The position numbers were made by a program, and so were the translations under genes. From Sphingobium sp. DEHP117 (lineage in GTDB: Bacteria; Pseudomonadota; Alphaproteobacteria; Sphingomonadales; Sphingomonadaceae), in contig NZ_JAPFBJ010000001.1 of assembly GCF_030867385.1 (NCBI RefSeq), forward strand, positions 930,001-994,000: 64,000 nucleotides of DNA, written 5' to 3'. Each line of letters opens with the position of its first letter. Position 1 is the first letter of the stretch. The notes beneath the pieces were generated by a model. It did no database searches and had not been told where the DNA came from. It was given only the letters and a program-made list of their open reading frames with translations. This document shows positions 21,824 through 30,498 of the stretch, piece after piece.

Positions 21824-21923
21824 GCATCGTGCCAAAAAGTGGGAACCGGTTTTTGGCAATAACGATGCGACAACAAAAAGATAGAGCGCGCGTCATGCGT
21901 CAGATTTAACGCAGCGCGCTCTA
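21824..21923. repeat. Dispersed extragenic palindromic repeat, two hairpins
   Basis: Two adjacent imperfect palindromes. The first has outer arms GCATCGT (21824-21830) and ACGATGC (21862-21868), with inner arms GCCAAAAA and TTTTTGGC around GTGGGAACCGG. The second has TAGAGCGCGC (21882-21891) pairing with GCGCGCTCTA (21914-21923), with an inner ATGCGT/ACGCA stem. The core AAAAGTGGGAACCGGTTTTT resembles intergenic mosaic repeats I recall from Rhizobiales genomes. It is non-coding. I cannot tell whether it arrived with the IS or was its target. Confidence 0.7.
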
Positions 21924-21930
21924 GGGGCAA

Positions 21931-21958
21931 GAGGGCCGTCCCGCCGGGGCGGCCCTTT
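21931..21958 (+). terminator. Rho-independent terminator (rightward)
   Basis: GGGCCGTCCC (21933-21942) pairs with GGGGCGGCCC (21946-21955), with one wobble and a 3-nt loop, then TTTCTCTTT. No rightward gene lies between here and ndk apart from the leftward IS110 element. It was probably the ndk terminator before the insertion. Confidence 0.75.
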
Positions 21959-21970
21959 CTCTTTGGGCGC

Positions 21971-22855
21971 TCAGTCGCCGCCCAGAAACGCCGTCACCTC
22001 GGCAAGAAAGTCATCGTGCCGGTCGTGGTGTACCCAGTGGCCCGCATTATCGTAGAGCGAAACGCGCGCGTTGCTGAAATGCGCGGCCCGCCCGTCGTCG
22101 GCCGGGTTGGAGGCCCAGCTCTGCTTGCCGTACACCAGCAACGTGGGGCAGGTAATGCGCTGCCAAATCTGCTCTTTGTCCTCCTGGCTGATGTCAACGG
22201 GCGGAAAGAAGCGCATATAATTGTCGAACTTCCAGCTATAGCTGCCATCCTCGTTTTGGCTCACGCCGTGCACGGTCAGATGCCTTGCGCGCTCGATGGT
22301 GAGATGCGGGTTCTCCTGCATCATGCGTTGCAACGCTTCCTCGATGCTGGGATAGCGGCGCGGCTGACGGCTGCTTATCGATCGCTGCTCTTCAATCCAG
22401 ATGCGCAGACGCTCGTACGCCGGGGTCATCAAGCGCTGCGCAACCACCGCCGGTGCATCACCAAGCCCCTCTATCGAAACAAGCCTCCGCACATTTTCGG
22501 GGAAAAGCCCGGCATAGCGCAGCGCAATATTGCCGCCGAGCGAATGCGCGACGATGCTGAGCGGCGCCAGTTTCTGCTGATGGATGAGTTGGGCGAGGTC
22601 ATAGACGAAACACTCCATCGCATAATAGCCGTCGAGCGAGTGGGCGCTGTCGCCATGCCCGCGCAGGTCGGGCGCGATGATATGCCATTTGTCGCACAGG
22701 CTTTGCGCGATCCAGTCCCAGTTGCGGCAATGATCCCGCCCGCCGTGCAGCAGCAACAGCGGCGGGGCTTCCGGATTGCCCCAGTCGACATAATGCAGCC
22801 GCAGCCGCTGCGAGATATAGGTGCGCGACGCGGGGCTTCGCAGGAAATCACTCAT
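21971..22855 (-). CDS. Alpha/beta-hydrolase
   Basis: A 294-residue alpha/beta-hydrolase. The oxyanion region is LLLLHGGRDHCRNWDW, the nucleophile elbow is VAHSLGGNIALRY (catalytic Ser) and the catalytic His lies in YDNAGHWVHHDRHDDF. An aspartate in DLRGHGDSAHS marks the strand-4 turn. A helical cap lies between the nucleophile and the final His. GGAG 5 bp upstream supports the ATG at 22855. The substrate is unknown; esterase, epoxide hydrolase and C-C hydrolase subfamilies all look like this. Confidence 0.88.
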   Translation of the reverse strand: MSDFLRSPASRTYISQRLRLHYVDWGNPEAPPLLLLHGGRDHCRNWDWIAQSLCDKWHIIAPDLRGHGDSAHSLDGYYAMECFVYDLAQLIHQQKLAPLSIVAHSLGGNIALRYAGLFPENVRRLVSIEGLGDAPAVVAQRLMTPAYERLRIWIEEQRSISSRQPRRYPSIEEALQRMMQENPHLTIERARHLTVHGVSQNEDGSYSWKFDNYMRFFPPVDISQEDKEQIWQRITCPTLLVYGKQSWASNPADDGRAAHFSNARVSLYDNAGHWVHHDRHDDFLAEVTAFLGGD

Positions 22856-22903
22856 AGCTGCTCCTTGGCCGAGCTGTATCGCCTTGGCAAGCGCGCTCGG
22901 CCC

Positions 22904-23551
22904 TCACACGGGGGCAAACTCCCCGGTGTTGTCGTCCATCACATGAAGCAGGCCATCGGCGATGGCGAAATAGGCGCCGATCAGCTTCAGCCTGCCTGCC
23001 GCTTCGCCTGTTTGAACGAACGGGAAGGTGCGCAGGTTTGCGATACTCACCCTCACGCCTTCCTTCTCCATCGCCCGCAGCGCCTCGGGGCTGTGGTCAT
23101 CCTCGCCATATTCGTTGCGCACCTTGTCCCGCGCGTCGTCGAGCAGGTCGATCCAGTGCGCCACGAAGCCGCCTTCTCCCGGCTTGGCATCACGCATCGC
23201 CTCGGTCAGCGCCGCCTGGCAGCCACCGCAGCGGCCGTGGCCCATGACCACGATCTCGCTCACCTTCAGCACCTGAACGGCAAACTCCAGCGCGGCGGAG
23301 ACGCCATGCCGCCCCGGCGACGTCTCGAATGGCGGCACCAGCGCCGCGACATTGCGCACCACGAACACCTCGCCCGGGTTGGTATCGAAAATCTGGGAGG
23401 GGTCGACCCGGCTGTCCGAACAGGCGATGATCATGACCTTGGGGCTTTGCCCGTCACGCAGCTCGTCCCAGCGTTCGCGCTGCTGCGCCCAGCCTGTTTC
23501 GCGAAAGCGGCGGTATCCGTCGATCATGCTCGAAAAACTGGCCAAAATCAT
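22904..23551 (-). CDS. Beta-class carbonic anhydrase
   Basis: A 215-residue enzyme hydrating CO2. The zinc ligands are visible as Cys44 in ACSDSR, His105 and Cys108 in [10 protein letters not shown], with the Asp46-Arg48 dyad that activates the site. The sequence [19 protein letters not shown] is typical of the family. AGGAGGAC sits just before the ATG at 23551; an internal ATG at 23527 is a weaker choice. The gene is divergent from lipA with 59 bp between the starts. Confidence 0.93.
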   Translation of the reverse strand: MILASFSSMIDGYRRFRETGWAQQRERWDELRDGQSPKVMIIACSDSRVDPSQIFDTNPGEVFVVRNVAALVPPFETSPGRHGVSAALEFAVQVLKVSEIVVMGHGRCGGCQAALTEAMRDAKPGEGGFVAHWIDLLDDARDKVRNEYGEDDHSPEALRAMEKEGVRVSIANLRTFPFVQTGEAAGRLKLIGAYFAIADGLLHVMDDNTGEFAPV

Positions 23552-23610
23552 GTCCTCCTTTTTTGCGTTTCAGGGTGGCATGTGCAGGCGCCCGGCGCTA
23601 TCTGGGCGAT

Positions 23611-24546
23611 ATGACGAAAAATGCAACCCCTCTGACGGATTCTGCGACAATTAGGGCGCGCAAGCCTGACTGGATCAGGGTGAAGGCGCCGACCAGCCCC
23701 GGCTATGCCGAAACGAAAAGGCTGATGCGCGAAAAGGGCTTGGCGACCGTGTGTGAGGAAGCTGCCTGCCCCAATATCGGCGAGTGCTGGACGAAGAAGC
23801 ACGCCACGGTGATGATCCTGGGCGATGTCTGCACCCGCGCCTGCGCCTTCTGCAACGTCAAGACCGGCATGCCGCGCAAGGTTGACGTCAACGAACCGCA
23901 AAACCTCGCCGACGCCGCCGCCGAAATGGGGCTGGAGCATATCGTGATCACGTCCGTCGACCGCGATGATTTGCCTGATGGGGGCGCATCGCAGTTCGTC
24001 AAGGTGATAGAGGCGCTGCGCCGCACGACGCCGCAGACGACGATCGAAATCCTGACACCCGATTTCCGCAACAAGCATGAGGCCGCCGTTGAGGCGATCG
24101 TGCGCGCCCGGCCCGATGTCTATAACCACAATCTCGAAACCGTGCCGCGGCTCTATCCCACCATCCGCCCCGGCGCGCGCTATTATGCGTCGCTGCGTCT
24201 GCTGGAGAGCGTGAAGCGGCTCAACCCGTCGATCTTCACCAAGTCCGGCATCATGCTGGGGTTGGGGGAGGAGCGGCTGGAAGTACATCAGGTGATGGAC
24301 GACATGCGCTCCGCCGACATCGATTTCCTCACCATGGGTCAATATCTCCAACCCACGCCGAAACACGCCAAGGTCATCGAGTTCGTGCCGCCTGCAGGTT
24401 TCAATGCCTATGCCGCAATCGCGCGCGCCAAGGGCTTCCTTCAGGTGGCCGCCAGCCCGCTGACGCGCTCCAGCTATCATGCCGGCAAGGATTTCGCGGA
24501 AATGCGCGCCGCGCGCGAAGCGCAACTGGCCCGCGCCAAGGGGTAA
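23611..24546 (+). CDS. lipA: Lipoyl synthase
   Basis: A 311-residue radical-SAM enzyme that inserts two sulfurs into octanoyl groups on lipoyl domains. The auxiliary cluster cysteines are Cys48, Cys53 and Cys59 ([12 protein letters not shown]). The radical-SAM cluster is Cys74, Cys78 and Cys81 (CTRACAFC). The C-terminal RSSYHAG motif appears as [11 protein letters not shown]. The ATG at 23611 gives [21 protein letters not shown]; the longer frame from 23563 overlaps the carbonic anhydrase promoter and is rejected. The COQ10-like gene follows after 4 bp. Confidence 0.97.
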   Translation: MTKNATPLTDSATIRARKPDWIRVKAPTSPGYAETKRLMREKGLATVCEEAACPNIGECWTKKHATVMILGDVCTRACAFCNVKTGMPRKVDVNEPQNLADAAAEMGLEHIVITSVDRDDLPDGGASQFVKVIEALRRTTPQTTIEILTPDFRNKHEAAVEAIVRARPDVYNHNLETVPRLYPTIRPGARYYASLRLLESVKRLNPSIFTKSGIMLGLGEERLEVHQVMDDMRSADIDFLTMGQYLQPTPKHAKVIEFVPPAGFNAYAAIARAKGFLQVAASPLTRSSYHAGKDFAEMRAAREAQLARAKG

Positions 24547-24550
24547 CAGC

Positions 24551-25018
24551 GTGCCGCATCACAAGGAGACCCGGCATCTGCCCTACAGCCCCGAGCAGAT
24601 GTTCGACATGGTGGCAGACGTTCAGGCCTATGAGGAGTTCCTGCCGTGGGTGACGGCCATCCGCGTGCGCTCCGACAGCGCGACCGAGATGGTGGCGGAC
24701 ATGATCGTCGGCTTCAAGGGCCTGCGGGAGAGCTTCACCTCACGCGTTCACAAGTTGCGCCCTGAGCGCGTGCATGTCGATTATCTCGAAGGCCCGCTAA
24801 AGCACCTCTCCAACGACTGGCGCTTTCGCAGCGATGGCGCGGGCGGCGTGTTTGTCGACTTCGAGGTCGACTTCGCGTTCAGGAACAAGCTGTTCGAGAT
24901 GATGGCGGGGCAGGTGTTCGACAAGGCGCTGCGCAAGATGATCGGTGCGTTCGAGGCCCGAGCGGCAGAGCTTTATGCTTCGGGCAGCAACAGTTCCAGC
25001 GCGCATAACGCCGCTTGA
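24551..25018 (+). CDS. START-domain COQ10/RatA-like protein
   Basis: A 155-residue protein starting at GTG (VPHHKETRHLPYSPEQMFDMVADVQAYEEFLPWVTA), the beginning of the polyketide cyclase/COQ10 START fold. The middle has LRESFTSRVHKLRPERVHVDYLEGPLKHLSNDWRF. In mitochondria and Alphaproteobacteria this family binds coenzyme Q; the E. coli homologue RatA was named as a ribosome-associating toxin. I favour the quinone-binding role. It is co-directional with lipA, and its last 46 bp overlap the convergent cinA gene. Confidence 0.88.
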   Translation: MPHHKETRHLPYSPEQMFDMVADVQAYEEFLPWVTAIRVRSDSATEMVADMIVGFKGLRESFTSRVHKLRPERVHVDYLEGPLKHLSNDWRFRSDGAGGVFVDFEVDFAFRNKLFEMMAGQVFDKALRKMIGAFEARAAELYASGSNSSSAHNAA

Positions 25019-25482
25019 AGGCGCACGCCCGAGCGGCCATTGTTTTCGAACAGCTTCATGTCGGCCACGACCTTGTCCGGGTTTCCGCCCCGTTCCGCGC
25101 GCGCGAACACCACGGTGCCGACCGGCTTCTGCTCGCTGCCGCCGCCTGGCCCGGCAATGCCCGTAATGGCAACGGCAACATGGGCATGCGAACGCAATAG
25201 CGCACCCTGTGCCATCGCCCAGGCCGTAGCGATCGAGACCGCACCGAATGTCTCCAGCACATCCTGTGAGACTTTCAGAAGTTCCTGCTTTATCTCATTG
25301 GAATAGGTAACAAACCCGGCCTCAAAAATCTCGGAACTGCCGGGAATTTCCGTAATAGCCGCTGCCACCAACCCCCCGGTGCAACTCTCTGCAAGCGCAA
25401 TCGTCCGGCCCGCGCGGCGGTTCTCGTCGACGACGCGTTTTGCCAGCGCGACCAGATCGGGGTGGAGGATGGAGTCGGTCAT
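24973..25482 (-). CDS. CinA C-terminal-domain amidohydrolase (PncC-type)
   Basis: A 169-residue protein matching the stand-alone CinA C-terminal domain. It has IALAESCTGGLVAAAITEIPGSSEIFEAGFVTYSNEIKQELL followed by AVAITGIAGPGGGSEQKPVGTVVFA. It probably deamidates nicotinamide mononucleotide in pyridine nucleotide recycling. The ATG at 25482 (MTDSILHPDLV) is used; an extended frame to 25533 enters ispDF. It lies 7 bp after the ispDF stop and converges on the COQ10-like gene with an unusual 46-bp coding overlap. Confidence 0.92.
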   Translation of the reverse strand: MTDSILHPDLVALAKRVVDENRRAGRTIALAESCTGGLVAAAITEIPGSSEIFEAGFVTYSNEIKQELLKVSQDVLETFGAVSIATAWAMAQGALLRSHAHVAVAITGIAGPGGGSEQKPVGTVVFARAERGGNPDKVVADMKLFENNGRSGVRLQAALCALELLLPEA

Positions 25483-25489
25483 CGTCTTC

Positions 25490-26662
25490 TTATAGCTCCG
25501 GCAACAGCAGTGTAGCAACGGCCTGCGCGGCAATGCCTTCCTTGCGTCCCGTGAAACCGAGGCGCTCGGTCGTTGTGGCCTTCACGGACACGCGGGCGAG
25601 GGGGAGGGCAAGCAAATCCGCCAGCCGGGCCCGCATGGCGTCCCGGTGCGGGCCGATTTTCGGCGCCTCGCAGATGATCGTGACGTCGACATGGGTGATC
25701 GCGCCGCCCCGCGCCTTAACCCTGTTGCGCGCAAACTCCAGAAAGCGGTGCGAAGCCGCGCCCTTCCATCGCGGGTCGGAAGGGGGGAAATGCTGGCCGA
25801 TGTCACCCTCCGCCAGCGCGCCGAGTATCGCATCGACCAGCGCATGAATCGCAACATCGGCGTCGCTATGGCCGGAAAGCCCCGCCTCGTGCGCAATCTC
25901 GACGCCGCACAGCCACAAGGGCTTGCCCGGTACCAGCCGATGCACATCATAGCCGGTGCCGGTGCGGGGTACCATCCGCGCGCGCAACATCTCCTCGGCG
26001 CGGGCGAAATCCGCCGGATAGGTGAGCTTGTCGAGCATCGGGTCTCCCTCCACCAGCGCCACGGGAATGTCCATCAGCCGCAGCAGGCCCGCATCGTCCG
26101 TCACATCCGCATCGGCAGGGCAGGCGCGATGCGCATTGAGGATCGCGTCGAAGCGAAAGGCCTGTGGCGTCTGCACCCGCATCAATCCGTCGCGCGCCAC
26201 CGGCCCGCCCATTGCGCCGCCGGTTTCGCGCACCAGCGTGTCGGCCACGGCAAGCGCGGGAATCGCGCCGTCATGCCGCTCCAGCGCCTCGATCAGTCTG
26301 TCGATAACGGCGGAGGGCAGGAACGGCCGCGCGGCGTCATGAATGAGCACCGCGTCCGCGCCGCCCGCAGCCTCTATCTCCGCCAGGGCCGCCATAACGG
26401 ACTCGCGACGGGTCGCGCCGCCCTCCACCAGCCACGGATCCTCGGCAACGCCCGCCAAAGCCTCGCGCGCCATCGCTTCCTGCCCCGGCCCGATGGCGAC
26501 GATCACACGCCCGATGCGCGGGTGCGACGCCAGGGCGGCATGGCTATGCGCCAGCACCGCCTGCCCGCCGAGCGGGGCATATTGCTTGGGCGCGTCCAGT
26601 CCGCTCCGCGCGCCGACTCCCGCCGCAACAATGATCCCAACGATGGAGCGCCCCGCTGTCAT
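25490..26662 (-). CDS. ispDF: Bifunctional IspD/IspF enzyme
   Basis: A 390-residue fusion of two MEP-pathway enzymes. Residues 1 to about 225 are IspD (cytidylyltransferase, IVAAGVGARSGLDAPKQY, HDAARPF). From about 233 on is IspF (cyclodiphosphate synthase, RTGTGYDVHRL, GLSGHSDADVAIHALVDAI, GDIGQHFPPSD). The intervening step, IspE, is not encoded here. The fusion is usual in Alphaproteobacteria. It is divergent from dusB, with 103 bp between starts. Confidence 0.97.
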   Translation of the reverse strand: MTAGRSIVGIIVAAGVGARSGLDAPKQYAPLGGQAVLAHSHAALASHPRIGRVIVAIGPGQEAMAREALAGVAEDPWLVEGGATRRESVMAALAEIEAAGGADAVLIHDAARPFLPSAVIDRLIEALERHDGAIPALAVADTLVRETGGAMGGPVARDGLMRVQTPQAFRFDAILNAHRACPADADVTDDAGLLRLMDIPVALVEGDPMLDKLTYPADFARAEEMLRARMVPRTGTGYDVHRLVPGKPLWLCGVEIAHEAGLSGHSDADVAIHALVDAILGALAEGDIGQHFPPSDPRWKGAASHRFLEFARNRVKARGGAITHVDVTIICEAPKIGPHRDAMRARLADLLALPLARVSVKATTTERLGFTGRKEGIAAQAVATLLLPEL

Positions 26663-26734
26663 GACGCCGCGCCATAATGGAGGCCGGGCCGCAACGCCAG
26701 CCTCCTTGCGAGCGCACCACTATTCGGCTATGGC

Positions 26735-26753
26735 CTGCCTGTTTTTTAGGCAG
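26735..26753 (+). promoter_or_regulatory. Inverted repeat in dusB leader
   Basis: CTGCCT (26735-26740) and AGGCAG (26748-26753) flank a T-rich 7-nt loop, ending 12 bp before the dusB ATG. It could be a protein operator or an RNA hairpin near the ribosome-binding region. No function is known to me. Confidence 0.35.
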
Positions 26754-26765
26754 ATTCAAAGACCC

Positions 26766-27764
26766 ATGCAGACGTTGAAACCCATCCAGATCGGGCCGGT
26801 TACGATCGACACGCCGGTGATCCTCGCGCCGATGACCGGCGTGACGGACATGCCGTTTCGCACCCTTGTGCGGCGCTACGGCTCGGGCCTCAACGTCACC
26901 GAGATGATCGCCTCACCGGCGATGATCCGCCAGACGCGCCAGTCGCTGCAAAAGGCGGCATGGCATTTGAGCGAAGAGCCGGTCAGCATGCAGCTCGCGG
27001 GGTGTGTCCCCGAAGAGATGGCCGAGGCGGCCAAGCTCAATGCCGACAAGGGCGCCGCCATCATAGACATCAATATGGGCTGCCCGGTTAAAAAGGTTGT
27101 CAATGGCGACGCGGGCAGCGCCCTGATGCGCGATCTGCCACTCGCAGCAAGGCTCATCGAGGCGACGGTGAAGGCGGTCGACGTGCCTGTCACGGTGAAG
27201 ATGCGCATGGGCTGGGATCACTCCAGTCTCAACGCGCCGGAGCTGGCGCGCATCGCGCAAGATCTGGGCGCACAGCTGATCACCGTTCACGGCCGCACCC
27301 GCAACCAGATGTACAAGGGCAGCGCGGACTGGGCGTTCGTGCGCAAGGTGAAGGATGCCGTCAGCCTGCCCGTCATCGTCAACGGCGACATCTGCTCGAT
27401 CGACGACGCGCGCACCGCGCTGGCGCAGAGCGGCGCCGATGGCGTGATGATCGGCCGCGGCGCCTATGGCAGGCCGTGGCTGTTGGGGCAGGTGATGCAG
27501 GCGCTTTCGGGCGGCACGCCGCGCGGCGAACCGTCGATGGACGAGCAATATGCCCTCATCATCGAGCATTACCGCGCGATGCTGGAGCATTATGGCGAGC
27601 AGGTCGGCGTCAACATCGCGCGCAAGCATCTGGGCTGGTACACCAAGGGGCTGGTCGGCTCGGCGGAATTCCGCAATGCCGTCAACCAGATCCCCGATAG
27701 CCGCACCGTGCTCGATATGCTGGCCCGCTTCTACGAGCCGCACTTAAGCAAAGCGGCTGCGTGA
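26766..27764 (+). CDS. dusB: tRNA-dihydrouridine synthase B (NifR3)
   Basis: A 332-residue flavoenzyme reducing tRNA uridines to dihydrouridine. It has an FMN TIM barrel with VILAPMTGVTDMPFR, the DINMGCPVKKVVNGDAGSALM segment carrying the catalytic Cys, TVHGRTRNQMYKGSADW and GRGAYGRPWL. A long frame extends upstream to 26343, but the ATG at 26766 begins MQTLKPIQIGPVTIDTP, where the fold begins. It is the first gene of the dusB-ntrB-ntrC operon (historic nifR3-ntrBC), and its stop overlaps the ntrB GTG by 4 bp. Confidence 0.96.
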   Translation: MQTLKPIQIGPVTIDTPVILAPMTGVTDMPFRTLVRRYGSGLNVTEMIASPAMIRQTRQSLQKAAWHLSEEPVSMQLAGCVPEEMAEAAKLNADKGAAIIDINMGCPVKKVVNGDAGSALMRDLPLAARLIEATVKAVDVPVTVKMRMGWDHSSLNAPELARIAQDLGAQLITVHGRTRNQMYKGSADWAFVRKVKDAVSLPVIVNGDICSIDDARTALAQSGADGVMIGRGAYGRPWLLGQVMQALSGGTPRGEPSMDEQYALIIEHYRAMLEHYGEQVGVNIARKHLGWYTKGLVGSAEFRNAVNQIPDSRTVLDMLARFYEPHLSKAAA

Positions 27765-28876
27765 CGACGGCCGCCGTAAAGGCATCCGCGCTCATGCCGC
27801 CCCCCAGTCGGCAAGGCCCGGGGATGGCGGATATGTTCTCCGCTCTTCCGGTGGCAACTCTCCTGATCGGCCCGGATAATATCATCATGGAGGCGAACGG
27901 CCGCGCCGAGGCGCTGCTCAACATGGCGCGCACCGCCATCATCGGCAGCGACATCGCCCGCACCGTCCGCATAGACGAGAGCCACCCCCGTTTTCAGCTC
28001 TGGCAGTCTGACAAGCCGCTGGCCGCCTATGACATCTCGCTCCACGCCGGGCGCAATGCCGCCATCAAGGCGGATGTGATGATCGCGCCGCTGGCAGAGC
28101 ACGAGGGCTGGCGCGTGGTAACGATCCACGCCCAGAGCCTTGCGCAGGCCATAGGCGGGCGGCGCACATCTGGCGGTGCGCGCTCGGCCATGGGCGCGGC
28201 GGCCATCCTCGCGCACGAGATCAAGAACCCATTGTCCGGCATACGCGGCGCGGCGCAGCTGCTGTCCGGCAGCGACAATGAGGGAGACTCCGCGCTCACC
28301 CGCCTGATCTGCGACGAGGTAGACCGGATCGCCGCGCTGATTGACCGGATGCAGGATTTCACCACCGAGCGCCCGCTCGACTGCGTACCCACCAATATCT
28401 ACCCTGTGCTCGACCGCGCGATCCAGATCGCCGGCAACGGCTTTGCCAGCGGCACCCAGATCATCCGGAAATATGACCCCTCGCTCCCCAACGCGCTGTG
28501 CAATCCAGATGCGCTCTCGCAAATCGTCATCAACCTGCTCAAAAACGCCAGCGAGGCGGCAGCCGGGCAGGAAAGGCCGGTCCTGCGCATCGAAACCGCG
28601 TTCCGCCATGGCGTCTCGGTGATGCTGGGCGAGGGCAAGGGCAACGCGATCCTGCCCATCGAGATCGTGGTGAGCGACAACGGCCCGGGCGTGCCCGCCC
28701 ATATCCGGGATGACCTGTTCAACCCCTTCATCTCCACCAAGCGCGACGGGCAGGGGCTCGGCCTCGCGCTGGTCGACAAGCTGGTGCGCGATATGAACGG
28801 CTTCGTGCAGCATGCGCGAGATGAGGCGGCGAAGGAGACGGTGTTCCGTATTCTCCTGCCGATGGCTCCGGCATGA
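27761..28876 (+). CDS. ntrB: Nitrogen regulation sensor kinase NtrB
   Basis: A 371-residue cytoplasmic kinase without membrane helices. A PAS domain (FSALPVATLLIGPDNIIMEANGRAEALL) precedes the H-box ILAHEIKNPLSGIRGAAQLL with catalytic His and the HATPase domain (NLLKNASEA, DNGPGVP, GQGLGLALVDKL). It responds to PII proteins and controls NtrC by phosphorylation and dephosphorylation. The GTG start overlaps the dusB stop (GTGA), and its own stop overlaps the ntrC ATG (ATGA), so the three are translationally coupled. Confidence 0.95.
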   Translation: MTTAAVKASALMPPPSRQGPGMADMFSALPVATLLIGPDNIIMEANGRAEALLNMARTAIIGSDIARTVRIDESHPRFQLWQSDKPLAAYDISLHAGRNAAIKADVMIAPLAEHEGWRVVTIHAQSLAQAIGGRRTSGGARSAMGAAAILAHEIKNPLSGIRGAAQLLSGSDNEGDSALTRLICDEVDRIAALIDRMQDFTTERPLDCVPTNIYPVLDRAIQIAGNGFASGTQIIRKYDPSLPNALCNPDALSQIVINLLKNASEAAAGQERPVLRIETAFRHGVSVMLGEGKGNAILPIEIVVSDNGPGVPAHIRDDLFNPFISTKRDGQGLGLALVDKLVRDMNGFVQHARDEAAKETVFRILLPMAPA

Positions 28877-30351
28877 TCGAGCGGCGCGGCCCCGGCGGCA
28901 AGGTGCTCGTCGTTGATGACGATCAGGCGATCTGCGTTGTGGTGAGCGAGGCTTTGCGCCGCGCGGGCCATACGGTGAAGGTCGGCGGGACGATCGCCGA
29001 GCGGGCGCAGCTGCTCGCCACTTTCCAGCCCGATATTCTCGTGACCGACGTCAAGCTTCCGGATGGCGACGGGCTGGACGACGTGCAGGCGATCCTCGAA
29101 CGCTGGCCCGCTATGCGCGTGATCATCCTTTCCGCGCAGAACACGCTCAACACCGCCGTGAGAGCGGCGGAGCAGGGTGCGTTCGAATATCTGCCCAAGC
29201 CGTTCGATCTGAATGAGCTGACCCGCGCCGTAAAGGACGGGCTGGCCACCCGCCGCTCGCCCGAAACGGCTCTTTCCGAAGGCGCCGAGGGCGAGGCGGA
29301 GGACGACAACCAAATCAGCGAGGATATGCCGCTCGTCGGTCGTTCCGCCGCGATGCAGGAGGTCTATCGCACCGTCGCACGTGTGCTCGGCAATGATCTT
29401 ACCATCCTCATCCTCGGCGAATCCGGCACAGGCAAGGAGCTCGTCGCGCAGGCCATCCACCGCCTCGGCCATCGGCGCGCGCATCCCTTTATCGCCGTCA
29501 ACATGGCTGCCATCCCGCGTGAGCTGATCGAGGCGGAGCTGTTCGGGTATGAAAAGGGCGCCTTCACCGGCGCGACCCAGCGTACTGCCGGCAAGTTCGA
29601 GCAGGCCGATGGCGGAACGCTCTTTCTGGACGAGATCGGCGACATGCCGCTGGAGGCACAGACACGTTTGCTGCGTGTGCTCCAGAGCGGCGAGGTGACG
29701 ACCGTCGGCGGCTCGACCCCGGTCAAGGTCAATGTCCGCATCATCGCGGCTACCAACAAGGATCTGCCTGCGCTCATCACGGAAAACCGCTTCCGGCAGG
29801 ATCTCTATTACCGCCTCAACGTGGTTCCCATCGACCTGCCGCCCTTGCGCGCCCGGCGAGACGATGTGGCGCTGCTCGCCCGCCATTTCCTTGATCTCGC
29901 CGCGCAGGAGGGGCTGCCCCGCAAGACGCTGGATGGTGACGCCGCGCGCCTTCTCTCGCTCTACAGCTGGCCCGGCAACGTGCGCGAGCTTCAGAACCTC
30001 ATGCAGCGCATGGCCGTGCTCAATCGGGAAGATGTCATTTCGGTCGAGGCCGTGCGCGCCAATATCGACATGGGTGATATCGCGGCTTCGTCCGGGGAGG
30101 CCGCTTCGGACGACCTCAACCGACTGCTGGAGGAGTGGGTGCGCCAGCGCGTCTCGCTCAACACCTATGGTGATGGCCCCGGCCTGCACGACGCCATGCT
30201 CGCGCTGATCGAACCGGTACTGCTGCGCGAGACGCTTTCCGCCGTCGACGGCAACCAGATCCGCGCCGCGAGCCTGCTGGGCATCAATCGCAACACGCTG
30301 CGCAAAAAGCTGACCGATTACGACATAGACCCTTCGCGACTACGGGCTTAG
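28873..30351 (+). CDS. ntrC: Nitrogen regulator NtrC (sigma54 activator)
   Basis: A 492-residue enhancer-binding protein. The receiver domain has Asp59 in VTDVKLPDGDG. The AAA+ domain has Walker A GESGTGKE, the GAFTGA loop that contacts sigma54 (YEKGAFTGATQ), Walker B GGTLFLDEIGDM and the RQDLYYRLNVVP sensor region. A Fis-type helix-turn-helix (RAASLLGINRNTLRKKL) ends the protein. It activates nitrogen-assimilation promoters. Co-transcription with ntrB is near certain. Confidence 0.96.
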   Translation: MIERRGPGGKVLVVDDDQAICVVVSEALRRAGHTVKVGGTIAERAQLLATFQPDILVTDVKLPDGDGLDDVQAILERWPAMRVIILSAQNTLNTAVRAAEQGAFEYLPKPFDLNELTRAVKDGLATRRSPETALSEGAEGEAEDDNQISEDMPLVGRSAAMQEVYRTVARVLGNDLTILILGESGTGKELVAQAIHRLGHRRAHPFIAVNMAAIPRELIEAELFGYEKGAFTGATQRTAGKFEQADGGTLFLDEIGDMPLEAQTRLLRVLQSGEVTTVGGSTPVKVNVRIIAATNKDLPALITENRFRQDLYYRLNVVPIDLPPLRARRDDVALLARHFLDLAAQEGLPRKTLDGDAARLLSLYSWPGNVRELQNLMQRMAVLNREDVISVEAVRANIDMGDIAASSGEAASDDLNRLLEEWVRQRVSLNTYGDGPGLHDAMLALIEPVLLRETLSAVDGNQIRAASLLGINRNTLRKKLTDYDIDPSRLRA

Positions 30352-30410
30352 GTCTTCATCATCCTCCTATTTTGCGCAATTCGAGGAAACCTCCCTGCAT
30401 TTCGTGTGTT

Positions 30411-30455
30411 CAACAAGGCACACATATGTTGTATAGCTGCAACTTCATGATGTTG
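30411..30455. promoter_or_regulatory. Paired CAAC/GTTG inverted repeats between ntrC and ntrY
   Basis: CAACA...TGTTG arms (30411-30431) lie next to a near-perfect 16-bp palindrome, CAACTTCATGATGTTG (30440-30455). Both share CAAC/GTTG half-sites and lie 68 and 44 bp before the ntrY start. The spacing is operator-like. NtrX is reported to bind CAA/TTG-type palindromes in other Alphaproteobacteria, so autoregulation of ntrYX is a reasonable guess. Confidence 0.5.
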
Positions 30456-30498
30456 AGAGGCTAAGTCCGCCATTTCGCTGAGTCGCGCATCACGGATA

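Noticed and set aside
25490..26662. IspD/IspF fusion as a novelty
   Set aside because: This fusion is standard in Alphaproteobacteria.
26343..26765. Extended N-terminus for dusB
   Set aside because: The frame stays open upstream only because it is antisense to ispDF. The fold begins at the ATG at 26766.
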